A DNA stretch of 64,000 nucleotides from Mactromeris polynyma (GCA_032209605.1 JASFXZ010000005.1:31484905-31548904); one strand, 5' to 3'. Shown: positions 1-11,093, counted from the first letter of the stretch. Program-made: numbers and translations. Notes: generated from the sequence alone by a model not told the origin.

Positions 1-533
1 ACGTGAATAAGTATTTCATGAAAAATATATCAGTGTCACGTCTTGCTCACTGTATACACTATACACAACTGACCTCAGTTTTACATTTACATGTAATATA
101 TAAGAAAAGACACATTATACACTGATATCAAAACACAAATCACTTCTATTAGAGGAGAAAGGTATACGAATATGGTTTAATAATTTATTATTAATCCGTG
201 ATAGGGACGGTTCTATCCAAGGTGGCGGCCACGTACTCCAGCAGACCAACTGCCAAGTTGTCAGTGATGAAGCTGTATATATATAACAACGAACACTAGC
301 ATGTGACACAATGCCTGGTGGTGTCTCAATGTAATATCAGAATGTTAATAGTGTTCATGTTATTTCCTCCCCAGTTTCGGCCTATTGTGGCTGTCTTGAC
401 TTGTCCTGTGATATTTTCCATCCACTAATTTCCCCTGTTTGTTCTCTTTGATTCTCTTAGTTATCCCTTATGGTCGACCTGGCCATTTATTGTGCCCCTG
501 TTACCTTTCGTATGCTCCATTGAGCCTGCTCAA
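1..533. other. No gene seen
   Basis: AT-rich sequence without a convincing exon or repeat. Short open stretches are no longer than expected by chance and have no splice or family support. Confidence 0.4.
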
Positions 534-652
534 ATGCCTTATGTTTTATGGATTGTTGTTTTCCCGGAGGTATGTGTGGAGAGGCACTATCTTTTGTATA
601 TGGCGTTCCCTGTAGCAACTTATTCTCTCTCTTTACAGCAATTTTATGAAAA
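534..652 (+). repeat. Dispersed repeat, copy 1
   Basis: About 120 bases match, in opposite orientation, the stretch at 48180-48305 inside the KCNT gene. Shared words include TGGATTGTTGTTTTCC and TGGCGTTCCCTGTAG. Two diverged copies show a dispersed element. I see no terminal repeats or coding capacity, so its class is unknown. Confidence 0.6.
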
Positions 653-1189
653 TGGCCAATAAACTCGTAAACATTGATCCAGACGTTACCATTTCAATCC
701 AGTAAATGAAGACAATGTTTGCATCATACCGACATCTAAAATGGTTTAATAGTTACCAAAAAAAAGAATCAGTGGTCTTATTACGTCTGTTTTTTTATAA
801 GTAGTATGTCGCAATCCACTTCTCCAGTCTTCTGCATGTTGAATACATCTATTTTTTTACAATCCTGATTGTGGTAAAATGTTTATGTATGAGAATAAAA
901 AGATACAAACGTATATGATAAACATATGCAATGCATTGTTTTATCAACGTCAATAAGCCTACAGTACGTAAACTTATGATTGGGTTTAATAAACTATCAA
1001 CTATTAAAACGCGCAAATTTATGTCGTGGTAAACTATAGTAAACGAAACGTTTACACTCTATGAACCTTCATAAATAAATAGTTTTCACACGTGCCATTC
1101 CCATAATTATTTGTACGAAGACATCACTGCTTCATAAAAATGTCACGTTGTATCAGTAACGTGCATTTTATAATAAATTGTACGGCCGA

Positions 1190-1400
1190 AAAATAAAACC
1201 GTCTCATATGGGTAAGTGGTTATGCATTTTGCATTGGATAGGGAAGTCAAAGGTTCGAATCCCGAGAATGTATTGTAAGTTATAGTTATTGGAGGCAGCA
1301 GCTTGTCAAATAATGGTAATCGTTTGCCTATATGCATGCTGTCTGGAATTAAGGATAGGATTCGGAAAGTAAATATATTGAAAGAACGTGGCTCATAGGT
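1190..1400 (+). mobile_element. tRNA-derived SINE (family 1)
   Basis: A tRNA-like head (GGGTAAGTGGTTATG, then GGTTCGAATCCC as B box) is followed by a body with GGATAGGATTCGGAAAGTAAA. The same head and body occur at 14687-14885, 51880-52125 and, inverted, 43701-43917. It marks the left edge of tandem unit 1. The cloverleaf is degenerate, so it is not a working tRNA gene. Confidence 0.7.
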
Positions 1401-1902
1401 AAAAAATAGCTTGCCTTACAAATATAGACAAGAAATGCATTGATGCAATCATCCAAGGGCGCCGCAAAACTGGTTCATTCTCCTCGATTTCAAAGTCATG
1501 TAAAACATTTACTTCTGTCCAAAGCACACATTCTTTAAGACCACCTCGAAAATTAGACCACCTCACCAAAAATACATGTACCATATATTAATGCATCAGT
1601 TTTCAAATTTTCTTCCGTATTTTATTTCGATAAAACCAGACAACCTCGCAACTTTTTACCGACATAGATTAACATTCACTAGCATAGACTTCAAAAACGT
1701 ATGTATACCGTGAAAAGTGCATTTTGTTGTAAACATAATTTCGTGGCGAAGTTAGTATACAGCTCATGCAATTATGCAATTACCTTGATTTACGAATTAC
1801 GTCAAACAGTGTTCCTACGTAATTATATTTGATTACGACTCTTAGTACATTCAATTGATTTTTTTCTGTAAGATTTTTCATTTCCGTCAACAAGTTTAAG
1901 AG

Positions 1903-1914
1903 TATATATATAAT
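1903..1914 (+). promoter_or_regulatory. TATA box of gene A
   Basis: TATATATATAAT lies 37-48 bases upstream of the ATG at 1951, and an equivalent box lies at the same place before gene B. Initiation about 30 bases downstream would fall near 1933-1938. That is past an in-frame upstream ATG at 1924 and before the ATG at 1951, so 1951 is the better start. Confidence 0.55.
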
Positions 1915-1950
1915 ACATGCAGTATGAAGTCCTCATATGCAATCACAACA

Positions 1951-1986
1951 ATGTTCAGACGTTCGAGCGGAGTATTAATTCTATAC
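1951..1986 (+). CDS. Gene A exon 1
   Basis: Twelve codons (MFRRSSGVLILY) followed by GTAAGT. The upstream in-frame ATG at 1924 would add nine residues. In gene B the upstream interval differs by exactly six bases, so both stay in frame, but the TATA position favours 1951. Confidence 0.7.
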
Positions 1987-4327
1987 GTAAGTCGACCGGT
2001 CGTTTTACATCAATAGCTAAGTTTATATGCTTAAATGTTTTCACACATTCATACTGCTAAGTTTGGTAGTACTTATATATTTCTCTGACATCTGTCTCCC
2101 GTCGAACTTCCGGGATGTGGCTTAAATCTAGCTTCCTGTTACAGCAACTTTGTATGATTATTTTGGTTATTAATATATAATATAGGTATAAATAGGTTTA
2201 TTTTTTAAAAGTGCATTCTAATTGTTCCTACTGCCAATACGGGTTTTTTTCATTATTAATCCTTGGTTATTAAACACTGTTGTTTAAAACTACATAAATG
2301 TTTCTTTTGGCAATGTAATGTTTATGGCAGGAGATTTTTGACAACCATTCGCAGTTTGTCTGATGTACTTGGATTTTTTTAAAAAGCCAGTTCCGATGTT
2401 ATACCACAAAAACCTTATAAGATTGTTAATAATTGTATTTACTCGCCGCATATTGCTTGAGTCTAACACTTAAACATCGGAGGTGGTAACTGTGCATGAA
2501 ATTTAATAATCACCATTTTTACTTCTTGTTCAGTTTATTTCTATGCAATTAAACATTATGTGTTGCTGCATTCAGGTATTGACTGTATATCTGGCTGTAA
2601 CAACAGCCATGCCACATACACACATCGATGGAAATCTTAAATCAGGTCAAGGACCCAAGGGCTGTGTAAGTAATTTTTAATTTCAAGTCGGAAACACCGC
2701 ACACATTTTATTTATCACTATTTGGTCACTTCCACTGTATGAACTTTACGAGATAGGATGGTGCTTACCAGAATAAGAAGTGTTTAGCCGACTGAAAGTT
2801 TTAACAGCCACATGGTCTCAAAGTTCAAGCACTGTCACTTCCAGTCCAGTCCATGTCCGATTTATGTTCGTTACGTTGTAAAATGCATTTATAGAAAAAG
2901 GAATAGAATTTATAACCGAATAAATACATGCTAAGTAAGTCGCTGCCCAGAATTGAGCACTGATAAACTCTATCTCGCTTGATTAAAAAGTGCCAACTGT
3001 TACCTACCAGTGCATTATATACACATTGCACCATCTCCAGAGCAACACCCTTCCGCTGTTGGTTAAATGCTTTTGCTTTAGAGATGTTAAATTGACAGCA
3101 ACTTCTCACAAAAGGAAGAATGTGTCCGTCATTGAAGAAATGTACAAAGGTTTTTGAGGTACATAACGTAAGATTCTGGGAAATTAAATATCCTGAAATG
3201 ACCGATTTTGATCGTTTCAGACGATTACGTACATCCCATGTTTGATGATTATATGACTTATCGTGTTGCATTTTTTCAACAGTCGCCGGGATGTGGTCCT
3301 ACAGAAATTTGCGCGGAAATTGGAGACAGTAATTGCAGGGACGATACAGCATGCTCTGTCTGCATACGTATGTGATAGTCGGTAAGATCAGAGTGATGAA
3401 TCACTGTTTACAGTATAGCATCCGTCATGTAACACTAGTTATATACCATCATTCATACTTATTCATCAGTTATTTCGTCAATATCAATTCAATAACATTC
3501 ACCCATATGCTTGTCTGCAAAAACACAAGCGTTTTCGATGTATACGATTAACTCGAGTACCATTCCTTGGTGATTTTTTCATGAGACTTTTGTATCAAAA
3601 TTTTAATTTACAAATTATGTTCCTTGGAGTCAAAATGCCTGTCGATTAAGGACGCCAATTAAGTACATCATATTTTATTAACAATACATGTATTTACGTT
3701 TAAGTAGTTATGAAACATACTTACTTTAAATACACATCATGATTTACAACGATGGAAACAGTATTGTTTCTATGTCTATGTAATGCACGCAGCTCAACTA
3801 AACACTGATATTCGGAGCAATTGTCAGAAACACGAATAGTATTGAGCACGGTTTTTATGTATACTGTACCGGGAAATCATTTATACGTTTAGTGTCATTT
3901 CCAGCTTACAGCCAATGATAATACATGTAGTATGATAACGAGCTAGCAAGGGGAATAGTTTTAATGTCACACGATGTTAAATATGTTATACGCGTATGCG
4001 CATTATACTGCAACTGGCAATCAATTATACACATACTTACAAACCGACAACTTTCCGACAACTTGTTTATGTCTCTTGTGCATCATACAACAGTTTCACA
4101 CTAGCGTAAATAATAGGTGTAAGAAATTGCAATATAGTATCACTACTTAATTATCAATTAATTATATGTTTATGTGAAATAATGTTTCCGCTACTCTTCA
4201 TCGAATTTTATGTTGTTTTTTTATTTCAGTTAACAAACGCCTTACGATCGGTTCCCGATACAAGTTCATGTACAAACCGGCTAATCTTATAACAACAATA
4301 GCTTACTATTGTAAATACCTTATCTGA
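1951..4327 (+). CDS. Gene A: small secreted six-cysteine peptide (4 exons)
   Basis: Joining 1951-1986, 2576-2665, 3283-3367 and 4230-4327 gives about 102 residues with every intron GT-AG and phases 0, 0, 1. Residues 1-23 are a signal peptide: basic start MFRRSS, a hydrophobic core, and likely cleavage after LAVTTA. The mature part has cysteines at 42, 46, 52, 60, 66 and 69, spacing C-x3-C-x5-C-x7-C-x5-C-x2-C. The paralogue at 15451-17982 has identical exon sizes and spacing for exons 1-3. I do not recognise the family; a secreted inhibitor, defence or signalling peptide would fit, but none is shown. The last exon differs from the paralogue: reading continues about 31 residues past Leu71 before a TGA. 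A LINE fragment begins just after that TGA. Confidence 0.72.
2576..2665 (+). CDS. Gene A exon 2
   Basis: Thirty codons between a TTCAG acceptor and GTAAGT donor, phase 0 on both sides. It encodes the rest of the signal peptide and a polar stretch (MPHTHIDG at its start) ending in the first cysteine. Confidence 0.75.
3283..3367 (+). CDS. Gene A exon 3 (cysteine core)
   Basis: Twenty-eight codons plus one base, between CAACAG and GTATGT. It encodes five of the six core cysteines, beginning SPGCGPTEIC and ending ACSVCI. Confidence 0.75.
4230..4327 (+). CDS. Gene A exon 4
   Basis: It follows a TTATTTCAG acceptor. With the carried base the first codon is CTT (Leu), then AAC AAA CGC and 28 more codons to TGA at 4325-4327. 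The tail is basic and contains one extra cysteine. The paralogue stops after four residues here, so the tail may be new or the sequence decayed. Confidence 0.55.
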
Positions 4328-4447
4328 CGAAAAATGGACATACAACGGTGTTGAGTTAGAAATAGTTGACGATTTTAATTATCTCGGAACTATTTTCACT
4401 TCAAACGGCAAACTGGAAAAAACAATCAACTGATTGTTGGAAAATCA

Positions 4448-4882
4448 TTGAAAGCAATGAACTTTTTAATGTACAATTTGAAAGAGTTGGATTTTAGCCC
4501 GAAGACAATTTGTCAATTATTTGATACATTCGTAACTTCCATTCTAAATTATAGCAGTGAGGTATGGGGATACACCAAATCAAAGGAGATTGAACGAGTA
4601 CATCTAAAATTTTGTAAAAGAGTGTTGGGGGTTAAACAATCTGCAAGTAATTGTGCTGTTTACGGCGAATTGGGTCGTTTCCCCCTGTATATTGGAGGCT
4701 ATGTAAAAGTGTTTAAATATTGGTGCAAAGTGCTTAATACCGAAAACTGTATTATCAAATTTTTATATCATACATTGTTGAATGATCTTGACTTAATAAG
4801 AACAACTGGGTATCTGACATTAAAACGATGTTGTATAGTTACGGTTTTGGGTATTTCTGGGAAAACAAAGCAAGTATTGTAA
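4448..4882 (+). pseudogene. LINE reverse transcriptase C-terminal fragment
   Basis: 144 codons are open. Family motifs seen are TSILNYSSEVWG, ERVHLKFCKRVLGVK and YGELGRFPL, typical of the region after the polymerase palm in CR1/L2/jockey-like LINEs. The catalytic part is absent. An in-frame stop separates it from the preceding FNYLG segment, and the frame is lost near 4880. Confidence 0.85.
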
Positions 4883-4989
4883 ATTCATGCAACATTATTA
4901 GTGATTTATAACAACGGGTAATTGATTATTTCATTCAAAACTGGAATTTTGATTTATCTCAAAACAAAGTAGTATGTGTATATAAACAT

Positions 4990-5211
4990 TTGAAACATGT
5001 ATACGCAACTTATCTTAACAAAATTACAAATAAGTCTTGTAGAACGCGTTTAACTAAATTTCGTATTTCTGCACATTGTCTGCGAATGGAATCAAGCAGA
5101 TACGGAATATCTCGTATAGACAGAAATGAGCGAATATGCTTAATATGTAACAATGGAGACTTACAGGACGAGTTTCATTTTATCCTTAATTGTTGCAAAT
5201 ATCAAATTTAA
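4990..5211 (+). pseudogene. LINE C-terminal zinc-knuckle fragment
   Basis: It encodes a Cys-x2-Cys ... His-x4-Cys segment (CLICNNGD, then EFHFILNC), the zinc-binding tail common at the end of LINE ORF2. It is the continuation of 4448-4882 after a frame loss. Confidence 0.8.
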
Positions 5212-6524
5212 CGAAAGCGATACATAAAAGAATATTATTGGCGAAAACCTAGTATGTATAAATTGGTTCAATTATTTAGTTCTAATAATGATGTAATTTT
5301 AAAAGGATTGACTATGTATCTACAAAGTGCTATTAAAGTACGTACTAATCTATAAAGTTCTGATTAGATGTTATACTTATAATGCTGTTTTTATTCATAT
5401 TGTGTCACTGTCGTTTGTCATGTGTATTTGTAATATTTTGTTTGACAATGTTGTATGTATAATTGAACATGTACTTAATCTCATAGAGTATGTTAATATT
5501 ATTATTGTAAATTGTATATATTGGATGATAAGTATTATACTTAAATCCAGATATTAATAAATCATTCTGTTCTGTAATAAAAAGAATGGTAATAAATGCA
5601 ATTCATTTTAATTATCTAAGTTATCTATTTAACGAGTATGTGTGAAATTAGTCCAGATATTGATGTGTCAACAATCAAACACATACTTGTTTCACTCACC
5701 GCATCGTTGTCATAAGTCTAACTATACACATTGTTGGAATCGTGCAGTTGTAACAAACAGGCATGTTGGCGCTGTGGTTGAGAATTCACATTTGGTGCGG
5801 GAGGTCGCGGTCTCAAGCTACGGTCGAGATTTACCAAAGGCGCTTAAATAAATAGTACCAGTACTGGGACTGTTTGGTCCGTAGTTGAGTTAATGTGACT
5901 GGGCATGGTATCATGTCACGTGTCTGTGGCGTGGTATAGCAGTGTGATAACACTATATAACTGTAACATTACTGGATGGACATGAGGCCCAATACGAACA
6001 CACGCACACACACACATATACATTATAACACATATACATTTATATGAGTATGCCTCTATACATGTAGAAACTACCGTGAGTCTTTAAGTTCTGCGAGTTA
6101 ATATTCAAGCTATCTATAAAAATCAGTAAGGCGATCATATATTTCAACTGATCTAGATCAACTTGATCCATAAAAATAATTGCCATTTTCATGAAGCAAC
6201 ACCTTTTCTAGTCCTTACACAAAAATACATAAAAATCTACTAATAACAGTTATTATTGACATCGTGAAAGCAAACTTAACCTCCTCATGATGTTGAGAAA
6301 TTAATGTATTATACTTATGACTGAAACTGATCCAGATCAATTCAGGATCAATTTTCAATAGTCTGTCATAACTTACAAATGTATTAATTTCCATCTTTTT
6401 CTTAATAGGCAATGACATTTGAATTTAATGTCTCAAAAGTTTTGCATGTCACAGTATGTAAACATATTTGAAAGGTTCTGTATTTGATCTTGATCCTGAA
6501 AACTGATTCTTCGTGAACACAATG

Positions 6525-6640
6525 TCTGGGTTACGGTGATGTTAATACAATACATGATTCATCCAACCTAGTTAGCCGTGTTGGAAGAGCAGTCGACTGT
6601 CAATCAGGAGAGTGGTGTACATTGTATGGCTTTTATAGGT
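6525..6640 (+). repeat. Short dispersed repeat, copy 1
   Basis: About 110 bases resemble 7215-7330: GGGTTA..GTGATG, then GGGCAGTCGAC/GAGCAGTCGAC, then GTCAATCAGGAGAGT. It could be a worn tRNA-type SINE head. The two copies flank a 570-base stretch containing another SINE. Confidence 0.5.
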
Positions 6641-6735
6641 ACGAACACATGTTTTTGCATTAAGATTCTTTAGTTTGTATTTGCGTTTATTTATCGTCGC
6701 CACCGGTTTCCCGTATGGGCGGCGCCTCCAGAAGA

Positions 6736-6972
6736 ATGTTAGTCATATTAGATTTTTGGAGGATAGTGCATGATACAGGAGATGCCCCAGTTCCAGAAGC
6801 ACCCCTGGTTTTTTTACGTGCTCGATGTAAAGCATCATACACGGGACCTCGGTTTTTAAAGTCTCGTCCGAAAGACTGTTAGTACAGTCAGTGATGGAGC
6901 GGGGAATCGAACCAGCGATCCCTACATTACACTTCCAGAGCGTTACCACTGGACCACGGATCCGCTACAATT
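6736..6972 (-). mobile_element. tRNA-derived SINE (family 2), intact reference copy
   Basis: Read on the minus strand it starts GCGGATCCGTGGTCCAGTGG (A-box region), has a B box GGTTCGATTCC, and continues through CGAGGTCCCGTGTATGATG and a 3' body. The copy at 62792-64000 is the same family but split by a transposon. Here CCCGTGTA (6838-6845 on plus as TACACGGG) is single and uninterrupted, so it serves as the empty site for that insertion. Confidence 0.8.
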
Positions 6973-7214
6973 CTTAAGGTTGCGCGTAAATTTATTTATA
7001 CAGAAATAAATCTGTAAACTAAAGGGACACAACCACTATATTCATCGTAACGACACACGTGTTGCGTCCCTTGTGCTGCCTTTTCATGAAAGAAGCAAAG
7101 CAATGTGAAGCTATTGTTAATAAGACAATATCTATATATGTAAACTATACTGTATATCTAATATATATCTGCGAGGTGAGTACTTCCTGATCTGTACAAT
7201 GACAAACGGACAGG

Positions 7215-7330
7215 TCTCCTGGGTTATAGTGATGCTAATCAAATACGTGAATCAGCAAGCCCTGTTTGCTGTTTCGGTAGGGCAGTCGACGGTCAATCAG
7301 GAGAGTGATTTGTATGGCAGTATTCAAGCC
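7215..7330 (+). repeat. Short dispersed repeat, copy 2
   Basis: This is the second copy of the repeat at 6525-6640, in the same orientation. It abuts the 3' limit of the DIRS-like element. Confidence 0.5.
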
Positions 7331-7338
7331 ACTATAAC

Positions 7339-7560
7339 CTAGACCTTTATTAATAAATCGGTCAAAAAACCCAAAACTATATTCACAGATGATGGAATTG
7401 TATCAATTTTCCTTTCACTACAGAATGAACTCCATTTTCTGATTGAACTGTTGTATTGCTTTTGAGTACTTGATCTCCAGGAACGCTTTGAAAAAGTTTG
7501 CTTTTTGAACACTGACCGGATACTTTGCACGCAATCAGAATTAACTTTTTGCTCAGAACA
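7339..7560 (-). pseudogene. Tyrosine recombinase N-terminal fragment (DIRS-like)
   Basis: The segment with KRSWRSSTQKQYNSSIRKW and then LGFLTDL resembles the SAM-like core-binding domain at the start of DIRS recombinases. It overlaps the end of the RNase H frame, as in the family. The catalytic R-H-R-Y part is absent because the element ends here. Confidence 0.7.
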
Positions 7561-8396
7561 TGAATGTTGGTTGTTCCTGGCAAAGGCAACAGATTCTCCT
7601 TTGGAAGAATAACTGGATAATCTATCAATAGATTCATCAATGGAGTCCACAAGTTCTGGGTGGTCCATAAAGGACAGATCAGAATGCAGGTCGCTTCGTC
7701 CTGACGTATCTTCTGCAGGCATCTCATCATCAAACTGAAAGGTGGAATTAAATACATAAATTCATTTCCCCAGCTGACAGAAAAAGCATTTACATACAAA
7801 GCTTCAGGATCTGGGTGACCTGACACATATCGATCAATTTGCTTGTTAAGTCTGGATGCAAACAAATCTAATGTTGGTCTATGCCAAACACAACTTGTTA
7901 ATTGTAAAAATATTGAAGGATTTAACATCCATTCTACATTGTCATTGAAATTTCTCGAACCTTTGTCTGCAATATTCCCTATACCAGGAACGTGACAAGC
8001 TGATAACCAAATGTCCTTTTCTATACACAAAATCCAAACATCTCTTGCCAGAGAATTACAACTTTTAGACTTTATACTACCCATAGAATTGATGCAATAC
8101 ATTGCAGCCGTATTATCTGTCCTGATTTGGACATGAATTTCAGATTTTTGTTTGCAGTAAGCTTTAACTGCACAAACTATAGCCAACAGCTCCAAATAAT
8201 TTATGTGATTTATAGATTCTGAATCTGACCATCTACCATTAATAGAAATATCATCACAAACAGCAGCACAGCCTCTCAGTGAGGCATCTGTTGTAATAAC
8301 AAGTTCAGGATTGCCATGCAAAATATGCCTTTTTTGGACATGCAAATTCTGTATCCACCAAGACAAATCGTGTTTCATGTTTGAAGTTACTTTCAT
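7383..8396 (-). pseudogene. DIRS-like RNase H domain
   Basis: 337 codons are open. It includes the RNase H start VITTDASLRGCAAV (catalytic Asp), the YLELLAI segment (catalytic Glu) and RTDNTAAMYCIN (catalytic Asp). The element-specific tail follows: LDLFASRLNKQIDRYVSGHP and SWG..FMYLIPPFSL. Length and motif order fit the family; the reverse transcriptase that should be fused upstream is in another frame or stopped. Confidence 0.85.
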
Positions 8397-8450
8397 TAAT
8401 GCATTGAAATAGCCCTTACTTTCTTTTAATGCTTCAATTTGTTCTCGTTC

Positions 8451-9150
8451 TTAATGCCTGTAAAACAGAGGACCAAACTGAACAGCAGAGAAAGTTGCTA
8501 CCATCAAGCCTAAAACTCGAGCAACATGTCTTATAGTAACTTCATTTTGTTTTTCAAGATCAATACAAGCAATAATAATAGAATACACCTTTTCTGGTGG
8601 CAAAGTAACAATCATTTCTTCTGAATCTATACAATTTCCCAGGAACACAATTGTCTTGGTAGGTACAAGAACAGATTGTTTTGGGTGTACAATGAACCCT
8701 ATGTCTGTCATCAATGAGACAGTATCTTGAACATTTTTGTTACACGCTTCTAATGAGTCTGCTGCAAGTAAAGAATCATCAATGTATCCCGAATTAACAT
8801 GACCTTTTTGTCTAAGGGTAGAATAACCAGGTTTCATGAGCTTTGTAAAATAGCTTGGTGCACAAGCTATGCCATTTGGCAAGCAGGTATATTGAAACAG
8901 TTTTCCATTGAAATTTCTTTTTTTTGATGCTCTTCAGCAATTGGAACACTGTAGTAAGCATGACGCAAGTCAACAGAGACCATAAAATCATCCTTATTTA
9001 TCAACTTTAGTGCTGATTCAAAAGAATCTATTTTAAAATGTTGATATTAAACATATTCATTCAATTTTTTCAAATTTAAAATCATTCTAAATTCACCATT
9101 CTTTTTTGGTACTGTAAAAATTGGAGAAATAACTTGTCCATTTTCATGAC
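8451..9150 (-). pseudogene. DIRS-like reverse transcriptase
   Basis: Reading from 9150 downward: SPIFTVPKKNGEFRMILNLK (fingers), a stop after NEYV, then MVSVDLRHAYYSVPI (first catalytic Asp). A run of A on the coding strand shifts the frame near 8918. Then come LPNGIACAPSYFTKLM and SGYIDDSLLAADS, with the YxDD catalytic motif. All major motifs are present but not in one frame, so it is inactive. Confidence 0.85.
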
Positions 9151-9178
9151 AACCCTGCTTTATTACTTACCTCAAAGT

Positions 9179-10328
9179 CTACTGTCTTTTGCTGGTCGTT
9201 ATTGTTGGATTGTTGTTGTGGTCTGCCAGATAGTTTTTTGATCGCTGGTTTTGAAAACCACGTCCTCGGCCAAGTTTGTATACTCGGCCTCTGAAAGTTC
9301 CACGACCTAGGGAAGGACGACCTCTGTAATTAGTGTAAGACCAACTTCTAATCTTACTACCGATTATGTTGACATCCTGGATCTCCTTGACATTTTTCCC
9401 AATATCGTCACCATACAACATGTCTGTATACTTCTGTGACGCTGAACACAAATAGTGATATTCCTTATTGAGATCTGTCTTATGAGTTTCTCTCCTTCGG
9501 ATGTTCAACTGTTTGTTGGCATGGCCTAACAGACCTAGGGCATCAGTGCCCATCTCTAGTTCAGAAGATGACAACTTATCCACAGCTCCATTCAAGAGCT
9601 TGGTGGTCTATACAGCAGATTTAACTAGCGTGTCCTGAATTGCCTGGATCTTGTTATCAACTGTGTGCATAAATGGCGACAATAGGTTCCAAACTAGATT
9701 ATTCACTTTTGTTTTTGTCAAAGAACTAGTTTTCAGGGCGGTGAATTTCCTTTACCAATATAAGATACTTTTCTTCACACATTCCTTCAAGAAATACATT
9801 GTTAACGAGGTTAGCAAGGTCTTCATCAACATTTTCATCGCATGTCTCTAACAAATCATACTTCGAACAAATCGACTTAAATGCACCAGTTTTATTCTCT
9901 TCAGTGTCAACTGGACCGGAGGAACATTCCTCCATTTCTTCCGAAATTTCATTCACAATCACATCGTTGCTTTCGGAAACCACGTCATCATAAAACGACG
10001 GTACTTGTACCTCCAGGTCTTTTAGCCGAGCACCCTGGGCTTTCTGATTTTTGTTTATAGTACTTAAAATGTCCACGAGTTCTGCATGGAATTTGGTAGC
10101 TTGACCAAACGCAGAACTTTTGGTCGAACACTTTTTCTTAGCCGCGGTAGGCTGCTCCGACGAAGTCGACGGAAGCGGCTCTGACACTGTCGGTACAGTT
10201 GGTGTAGTTAATTTCTTACAAGGAACAGTTACCTTTTTTATTGTTTCTTGTTCGATGTTTTTGGATGGCTTTGTCTAAGACGGCGTAGCCCTCAGCTCGC
10301 CTTGCTTACCAAGCATTTGTTCAGCCAT
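9179..10328 (-). pseudogene. DIRS-like ORF1 (gag-like)
   Basis: The ATG at 10326-10328 starts MAEQMLGKQGELRATPS, then one TAG. The frame continues through a Ser/Thr-rich stretch, an acidic region (10187-9726) and, after further breaks, LGLLGHANKQLNIRRRETHK. A Gly/Arg-rich tail (about 9350-9220) suggests nucleic-acid binding. This domain order is usual for DIRS ORF1. Its exact role in packaging or assembly is inferred from the family. Confidence 0.7.
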
Positions 10329-10680
10329 GCTGTCAATATTCCCGCCACTTCGCACGTGGTCGTAAATTAAAGGGAATATTACGACTACCGTAAAACGGCC
10401 AATACTGTATTTTTTATAATATTTATTGTTTACAACGTAAACAATTTCAGTATTGTAATATATTGCAAAAGCAATTACCATGCAATATTTAAACTTATTT
10501 GTTACGCGTAACAAATGTAATGACTTTACGACAACAGTAATGTCTAACGCACTGACTAATCTCGTTAGTCTAGCGGAACGAGAGCAAACACTCGCAATGA
10601 GGAATTGGACACGGTTTATGCGCACGTATAGGACGCACACTCATTTGAGACCGGAAGTTATATGACGTGATAAAATTAGG
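10329..10680 (-). promoter_or_regulatory. Putative 5' terminal region of the DIRS-like element
   Basis: This non-coding stretch upstream of ORF1 is rich in inverted repeats. TTTGTTACGCGTAACAAA (about 10498-10515) is a perfect 18-base palindrome. ATTGTTTAC-AAC-GTAAACAAT lies just upstream, near 10426-10446. GACTAA-N5-TTAGTC lies near 10554-10570. The matching 3' repeat is not visible, so this is inference from position. Confidence 0.45.
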
Positions 10681-10907
10681 AATTAATTACGCATAGCGAG
10701 GTCTTAAATATATACATATCAACGAAGTTATACATATCTCATCCAGAAAAATTAATAAAGTTGCAAAATAATGCGTTTTAATGAGTTTCACAAACCAGAG
10801 GAAGAAATAAATATTTACAAGAAGAGGAAAACATGTACATGAAGTATTCTCTTCTCTTTGTATGAGGTATTAACTTTTATATAGTGTAGTAATGAGGGGC
10901 TAGGCCA

Positions 10908-10985
10908 CCGCCCGGTAGCTCAGTCGGTAGAGCGCCGTACTAGTGTTTAGGGAGTCGTGGGTTCGAGCAACCACATCGGGCGCAC
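10908..10985 (+). mobile_element. tRNA-like SINE head (family 3), copy 1
   Basis: The stretch has GCCCGGTAGCTCAGTCGG (A box), GGGTTCGAGC (B box) and a terminal ATCGGGCGCA pairing with the start. The anticodon arm pairs poorly. It recurs at 11094-11172 and 19790-19862 with the same flanks, so it is a tRNA-derived repeat rather than a working tRNA gene. Confidence 0.65.
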
Positions 10986-11093
10986 TTTTCCCCCTTGATT
11001 TACTTCTAAGGTAGAAGCAATGCTTGACAGCCCTTGATAGTTGAACCTCAAATGCCGGAAGGGGGAGGAGTGTAGTCATGTGGGGTTAAACGC

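Larger units (their letters stand above)
4330..5583 (+). mobile_element. 5'-truncated non-LTR retrotransposon (LINE), 3' part
   Basis: Frames broken by stops and shifts encode the end of a LINE reverse transcriptase: VDDFNYLGTIFTSNG near 4360-4410, then the ILNY..EVWG and YGELGRFPL motifs, then a terminal Cys/His zinc-knuckle segment. The 3' end is AT-rich, near TAATAAAAAG at 5575-5583. Flanking bases resume homology with unit 2 at about 18055-18070, which has no insertion, so the LINE entered after the duplication. It is dead. Confidence 0.85.
7339..10680 (-). mobile_element. Broken DIRS-like (tyrosine-recombinase) retrotransposon
   Basis: On the minus strand the order is gag-like ORF1 (10328 to 9179), reverse transcriptase (about 9150 to 8451), RNase H (8396 to 7383) and the start of a tyrosine recombinase (about 7520 to 7339) in an overlapping frame. 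That order and overlap are typical of DIRS/Ngaro elements. The recombinase catalytic region and the 3' terminal repeat are missing. At least two stops and one frameshift break the proteins. The 10329-10680 stretch is probably the 5' terminal region. Unit 2 has no equivalent. Confidence 0.8.

Noticed and set aside
2825..3271. 148-codon minus-strand frame
   Set aside because: It lies antisense in intron 2 of gene A, has no motif, and its frame is not kept in the unit 2 copy.
3333..3551. 72-codon plus-strand frame
   Set aside because: It starts in the wrong frame of gene A exon 3 and runs into the intron. Conservation supports the spliced reading.
7339..10328. A functional host gene cluster on the minus strand
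   Set aside because: RNase H, YIDD polymerase and recombinase motifs identify a retroelement, and stops and frameshifts break it.
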